Source: CAJPPJ01 sp963545265 (lineage in GTDB: Bacteria; Bacillota_I; Bacilli_A; RF39; UBA660). Taken from it: 64,000 nt of DNA. The DNA is taken from positions 27,920-91,919 of the forward strand of contig CAUUHY010000004.1 in assembly GCA_963545265.1 (NCBI GenBank), in the 5' to 3' direction. Under the pieces are notes generated by a model that was not told where the DNA came from, made no database searches, and saw only the letters and a program-made list of their open reading frames with translations. Position 1 is the stretch's first letter; each line of letters begins with the position of its first letter. This document shows positions 61,106-64,000 of this stretch, piece by piece. Made by a program: the position numbers and the translations under genes.

Positions 61106-62206
61106 CTATTTTACCATAAATAAAGCTAAATATATAAGAATTAAATAAACTCCTAAAAACAATATTAAAGATGAAAACATTTCAATAATATTTCTCTTCT
61201 TATTAGTACCCACTAACATAGCTGTTATAATTCCACCAATAAGTCCCCCTAAATGTCCAAAGTTGTCTACATTTGGTTGAAAAAATCCAAATATTAAGTT
61301 AATTATTACAATTACAGTCATTTGTTTTAATAAACTAGCAGTAATTCTATCTTTATAATTGTAAGCAAAGAAAATTATTGCTCCAAGTAATCCAAATATA
61401 GCACTAGATGCTCCTACTGTTGCAAATCTTAAATTTGTATTTAATCCAATCGTAAGCAAAGCTCCAGAAATAGCAGATAAGAAATATATAAATACATACT
61501 TAAATTTACCAAAATATTTTTCTACAATTGGACCAATCCAAAATAACGTTATCATATTAAAAAGTAAATGAAATATATCGGTTGGTGAATGAAAAAATGA
61601 ATAAGTAACTAATCTATAATATTGTCCTAAATTAACAATTGGTAGTTTAGATGCAAAAAAATAATTAATTAAAGAAACATCTATTAATGAAAACAAATAT
61701 ACTAAAATATTTAACAAAATTAAAAAATATGTTAAATATGGTGTATCTTTTTTAAAAGTATCGTTATATTCTTTAGCAACTTCCTTACTATGATTATTTA
61801 ATTCATAAGTAATTCTATTAATTAATTTAACACCAGTTTCACTGAAATCAGTTTTATCTCTCAAATCTGGATAAAACATATTAATTTTTTCTTCTGTAGT
61901 AATTATAGATAAATTACTTATATTTGGCAATTCTAAATTTTTATTTATATTTAAATAAATAATTTGAATAGGAAGAGAAAAAGAAAAAGTTCTTCTCTTA
62001 ATTTTTTTAGAAAGCATAAGTGTCTTAGCTATATCTTTATCTAGATCTTCTTTTGAATTTATTTCTTTATCAACAATCTTTATAATTTTGAAAGTTTTTT
62101 TAAAGTTTTGTAACCATATCTCATCTTTAATACCTTTTATATTAATAGCTTCATATTTTTGACTTATAACAAAGTAATGAACCAATTTCATTAATTCTTC
62201 TTTCAT
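61106..62206 (-). CDS. rhomboid-family intramembrane serine protease
   Basis: 366 residues: a cytoplasmic N-terminal domain of about 165 residues, then six or seven membrane helices. Rhomboid motifs are HSPTDIFHLLFNM (N and H in helix 2), the catalytic Ser in VGASSAIFGLLGA and the catalytic His in FGHLGGLIGG. The long N-terminal domain is like YqgP/GluP of Bacillus, which cuts membrane transporters. Between rluD and ireB, overlapping rluD by four bases. Confidence 0.92.
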   Translation of the reverse strand: MKEELMKLVHYFVISQKYEAINIKGIKDEIWLQNFKKTFKIIKIVDKEINSKEDLDKDIAKTLMLSKKIKRRTFSFSLPIQIIYLNINKNLELPNISNLSIITTEEKINMFYPDLRDKTDFSETGVKLINRITYELNNHSKEVAKEYNDTFKKDTPYLTYFLILLNILVYLFSLIDVSLINYFFASKLPIVNLGQYYRLVTYSFFHSPTDIFHLLFNMITLFWIGPIVEKYFGKFKYVFIYFLSAISGALLTIGLNTNLRFATVGASSAIFGLLGAIIFFAYNYKDRITASLLKQMTVIVIINLIFGFFQPNVDNFGHLGGLIGGIITAMLVGTNKKRNIIEMFSSLILFLGVYLILIYLALFMVK

Positions 62207-63063
62207 ATTATTTCTTCTCCTTCTAATTCTTTTAACTTATCTATAAATTCTTCTGGAAGTGGTGCTTCAACTATTATTTCTTTTTTAGTGATTGGATGAA
62301 TAAATTCTAATTTTGATGCATGTAAATATTGTCCAAATAAAGTGTTTTCTTTTCCATAAACTTTATCATTAGTAACAGGATGATCAATATAAGCCATATG
62401 TACTCTTATTTGATGAGTTCTTCCTGTTTCAAGATTAAGTGATATATAAGTGTTATTTTTAAATGTCTTTAATACATAAAAATGCGTAATAGAATTTTTT
62501 CCATCTTTTCCTACCATCATTTTCTTTCTATCTTTAGTATCTCTTGTAATAGGAGCATTTATAGTTCCACTTTTATTATTAATAACTCCATCTACTATAG
62601 CAAGATATGTCTTTTTGATTTCTTTATTTTTAAACATATTTGTAAGTAATTCTAAAGATTTATCGTTTTTTGCAACTATTACAAGTCCACTTGTATCTTT
62701 ATCTATTCTATGAACAATTCCACTTCTTACATTAGTATCATCTAAATTATATCTATATATTAAAGCGTTTACTAAAGTATTCTCATAATTACCACTAGCA
62801 GGATGAACTACCATACCACTTGGTTTATTTATAATAACTATATCTTCATCTTCATATACTATGTCTATTGGAATATTTTCTGCTTTAAACTTACTAGGTA
62901 TATATTCTTTATTTTCAATAAGTTCTACTTTATCATTTTCTTCTACTATATAACTATTATTTTTATGTTCTCCATTTACTAAAACTAAATTATCAGCATT
63001 TAATTTTTGAGCCTTTGAACGACTAACATCAAAATTCTTTTTTATATATTCATCTAATCTCAT
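62203..63063 (-). CDS. rluD: RluD-type 23S rRNA pseudouridine synthase
   Basis: 286 residues: N-terminal S4 RNA-binding domain (MRLDEYIKKNFDVSRSKAQKL, LVLVNG), then the catalytic domain with HRIDKDTSGLVIVAKN (Asp nucleophile), LETGRTHQIRVHMAYIDHP (in parts) and LHASKLEF. Follows lspA with a 14-base overlap, the standard lspA-rluD pair. Confidence 0.94.
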   Translation of the reverse strand: MRLDEYIKKNFDVSRSKAQKLNADNLVLVNGEHKNNSYIVEENDKVELIENKEYIPSKFKAENIPIDIVYEDEDIVIINKPSGMVVHPASGNYENTLVNALIYRYNLDDTNVRSGIVHRIDKDTSGLVIVAKNDKSLELLTNMFKNKEIKKTYLAIVDGVINNKSGTINAPITRDTKDRKKMMVGKDGKNSITHFYVLKTFKNNTYISLNLETGRTHQIRVHMAYIDHPVTNDKVYGKENTLFGQYLHASKLEFIHPITKKEIIVEAPLPEEFIDKLKELEGEEII

Positions 63064-63496
63064 CTTTATCTCCTATAATTATAAAAAGTAATACTCCAAT
63101 TACTATGTACAGATCTGCAAAATTAAAAATTGGAAAGTTGTAACTAAATAGTCTTATTCCAATAAAATCTACAACATATCCTCTAATAATTCTATCTATT
63201 AAGTTACCTACTATTCCAGATATCACAAGAGAATAAAGATATGTATTAATTTTATTTAATTTAGTTTTCTTAATTATTATGTAAAATAACAATCCCAGTA
63301 TAACTAAGCTTAAAAATATAAAAAATATATTAATATCACTAAATAATCCCCAAAATGTTCCAGTATTAGTAACAAATGTTAAATAAATTATATTAGAAAC
63401 TAAAACTATATCAGCTTTTAAAAATTCAACTACTAATAACTTAGTAATAAAATCTAAAACAATTAAAAACATACTACTTATAAATAACTTTTTCAT
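63050..63496 (-). CDS. lspA: lipoprotein signal peptidase (signal peptidase II)
   Basis: Membrane aspartyl protease that removes lipoprotein signal peptides, as needed for the lipoprotein at 38.1-38.7 kb. 148 residues, four membrane helices, active-site motifs GNLIDRIIRGYVVDF and FNFADLYI with the two catalytic Asp. There is no Shine-Dalgarno. An extended -10 (TGATATAAT) ends six bases before the ATG, so the operon transcript appears leaderless. It heads the operon that runs to 55134. Confidence 0.96.
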   Translation of the reverse strand: MKKLFISSMFLIVLDFITKLLVVEFLKADIVLVSNIIYLTFVTNTGTFWGLFSDINIFFIFLSLVILGLLFYIIIKKTKLNKINTYLYSLVISGIVGNLIDRIIRGYVVDFIGIRLFSYNFPIFNFADLYIVIGVLLFIIIGDKDEIR

Positions 63497-63502
63497 AAAT
63501 AA

Positions 63503-63511
63503 ATTATATCA
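63503..63511 (-). promoter_or_regulatory. extended -10 six bases from the lspA start (leaderless candidate)
   Basis: Minus-strand TGATATAAT then TTATTT then ATG. TGnTATAAT is the extended -10 consensus, and initiation about seven bases downstream would fall on the start codon. Confidence 0.55.
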
Positions 63512-63523
63512 AAAAAAGATTTA

Positions 63524-64000
63524 CTATGCATTAATCTTATAGCAAATCTTTGTTACTTTAAAACTTGTACTATCTTTGGGATCAGTTTGATCAAGTACTT
63601 CTTGTTCATCACTTATTCCATCATTATCATCATCTTCATCATCTATATCAGGAATTCCGTCATGATCTGTATCTCTTAGAATAGTTACTGTTTGAACTAG
63701 TTTATTTTTTCCTCCTTTAGTTCCAGTTATTTCTACAACTCTTTTTTCTTCTTCTCTTCCCCAACTTGGATTATTATAACTTTCACCCCATGGTCTATCT
63801 GGCTCTTTAGATGCTCCAGGATTAAATCTTTTAGTATTTGCTACAAATGGATCTTTATCATACTCAAACCAAATTCCGCCTTTTGGTCCAGTAATCGCAC
63901 CATCTATATTAGTAGCACTATAATTATACCTATCTGTATTATATTCAAAACATTCAAATGTTTCATTATTACAATATGGTTTAGGAACATTATGTCTATG
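63524..64000 (-). CDS. C-terminus of a calcium-repeat surface protein (5' end outside window)
   Basis: 158 codons open to the right edge and ending in TAG. An aromatic/Asn-rich part (GPKGGIWFEYDKDPFV, RPWGESYNNPSWG) is followed by a thrombospondin type-3-like calcium repeat, DTDHDGIPDIDDEDDDNDG then ISDEQEVLDQTDP, and a short tail. Such Asp-rich repeats are found on exported adhesins and S-layer-like proteins. No LPxTG or membrane tail is present, so anchoring must lie elsewhere. The stop is 27 bases before the lspA start, across the lspA promoter. Confidence 0.75.
   Translation of the reverse strand, partial: HRHNVPKPYCNNETFECFEYNTDRYNYSATNIDGAITGPKGGIWFEYDKDPFVANTKRFNPGASKEPDRPWGESYNNPSWGREEEKRVVEITGTKGGKNKLVQTVTILRDTDHDGIPDIDDEDDDNDGISDEQEVLDQTDPKDSTSFKVTKICYKINA

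Overview
The window is AT-rich DNA (roughly 25-30% G+C by eye) from a low-GC Gram-positive bacterium with the standard code, since TGG encodes Trp and TGA terminates genes. Gene order is that of Bacilli: secE-nusG-rplKAJL-rpoBC-rpsLG-fusA-tuf, rodZ-like-pgsA-recA, gpsB next to rnpB, recU-PBP1A next to nth-dnaD, and the lspA-rluD / ireB-ruvX-DUF1292-mltG-trmR-trhP1-trhP2 block. Reduced proteins (short AddB, Rel without its C-terminal regulatory domains, no S4 domain on one RluA enzyme) together with surface proteins suited to host contact suggest an uncultured, host-associated member of the Bacilli close to the Mollicutes/Erysipelotrichia/RF39-like groups. That placement is inference.

Layout. 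1-10 kb: miaB (cut by the left edge), a short Rel, RmuC, a VTT membrane protein, a slimmed AddAB helicase-nuclease and a Nudix hydrolase preceded by a decayed gene remnant. 10-19 kb: a surface region. It holds a dockerin-tagged GH73-type autolysin, a membrane-anchored cohesin-like protein and an LCP/PASTA envelope protein in one apparent operon, two pseudopilin-like proteins, a small protein behind a promoter with an operator-like inverted repeat, and a protease of the IgG-cleaving IdeS/Mac (C66) family. 19-34 kb: translation and transcription core (tuf, fusA, rpsG, rpsL, rpoC, rpoB, rplL, rplJ, rplA, rplK, nusG, secE) with an L10 leader attenuator and two L1-type mRNA sites. 34-37 kb: a WXG100-like small protein and two large helical/low-complexity membrane-tailed proteins resembling type VII secretion substrates. 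37-43 kb: pseudouridine synthase, lipoprotein, a tandem pair of membrane-anchored C39-like cysteine peptidases, thioredoxin and a Tim44-like zinc-ribbon protein. 43-52 kb: recA with a LexA-type palindrome, pgsA, rodZ-like, rnpB, gpsB, recU-PBP1A (the only plus-strand protein genes), nth, dnaD, cca, hup. 52-55 kb: a degenerate P-type ATPase, a gene broken by an in-frame stop, and tRNA-His. 55-64 kb: a long minus-strand operon from lspA to a Nudix gene containing the yrr-type cluster (tRNA wobble-uridine hydroxylation/methoxylation, MltG, RuvX, IreB), then the C-terminus of a calcium-repeat surface protein cut by the right edge.

Most interesting: the adjacent cohesin/dockerin genes, which imply that an autolysin is non-covalently docked on the membrane; the IdeS-like protease with its catalytic residues in place; the WXG100-like trio; the Rel protein whose synthetase Glu is replaced by Gln; and several genes with a -10 box 6-9 nt from the start codon and no Shine-Dalgarno, suggesting leaderless transcripts.
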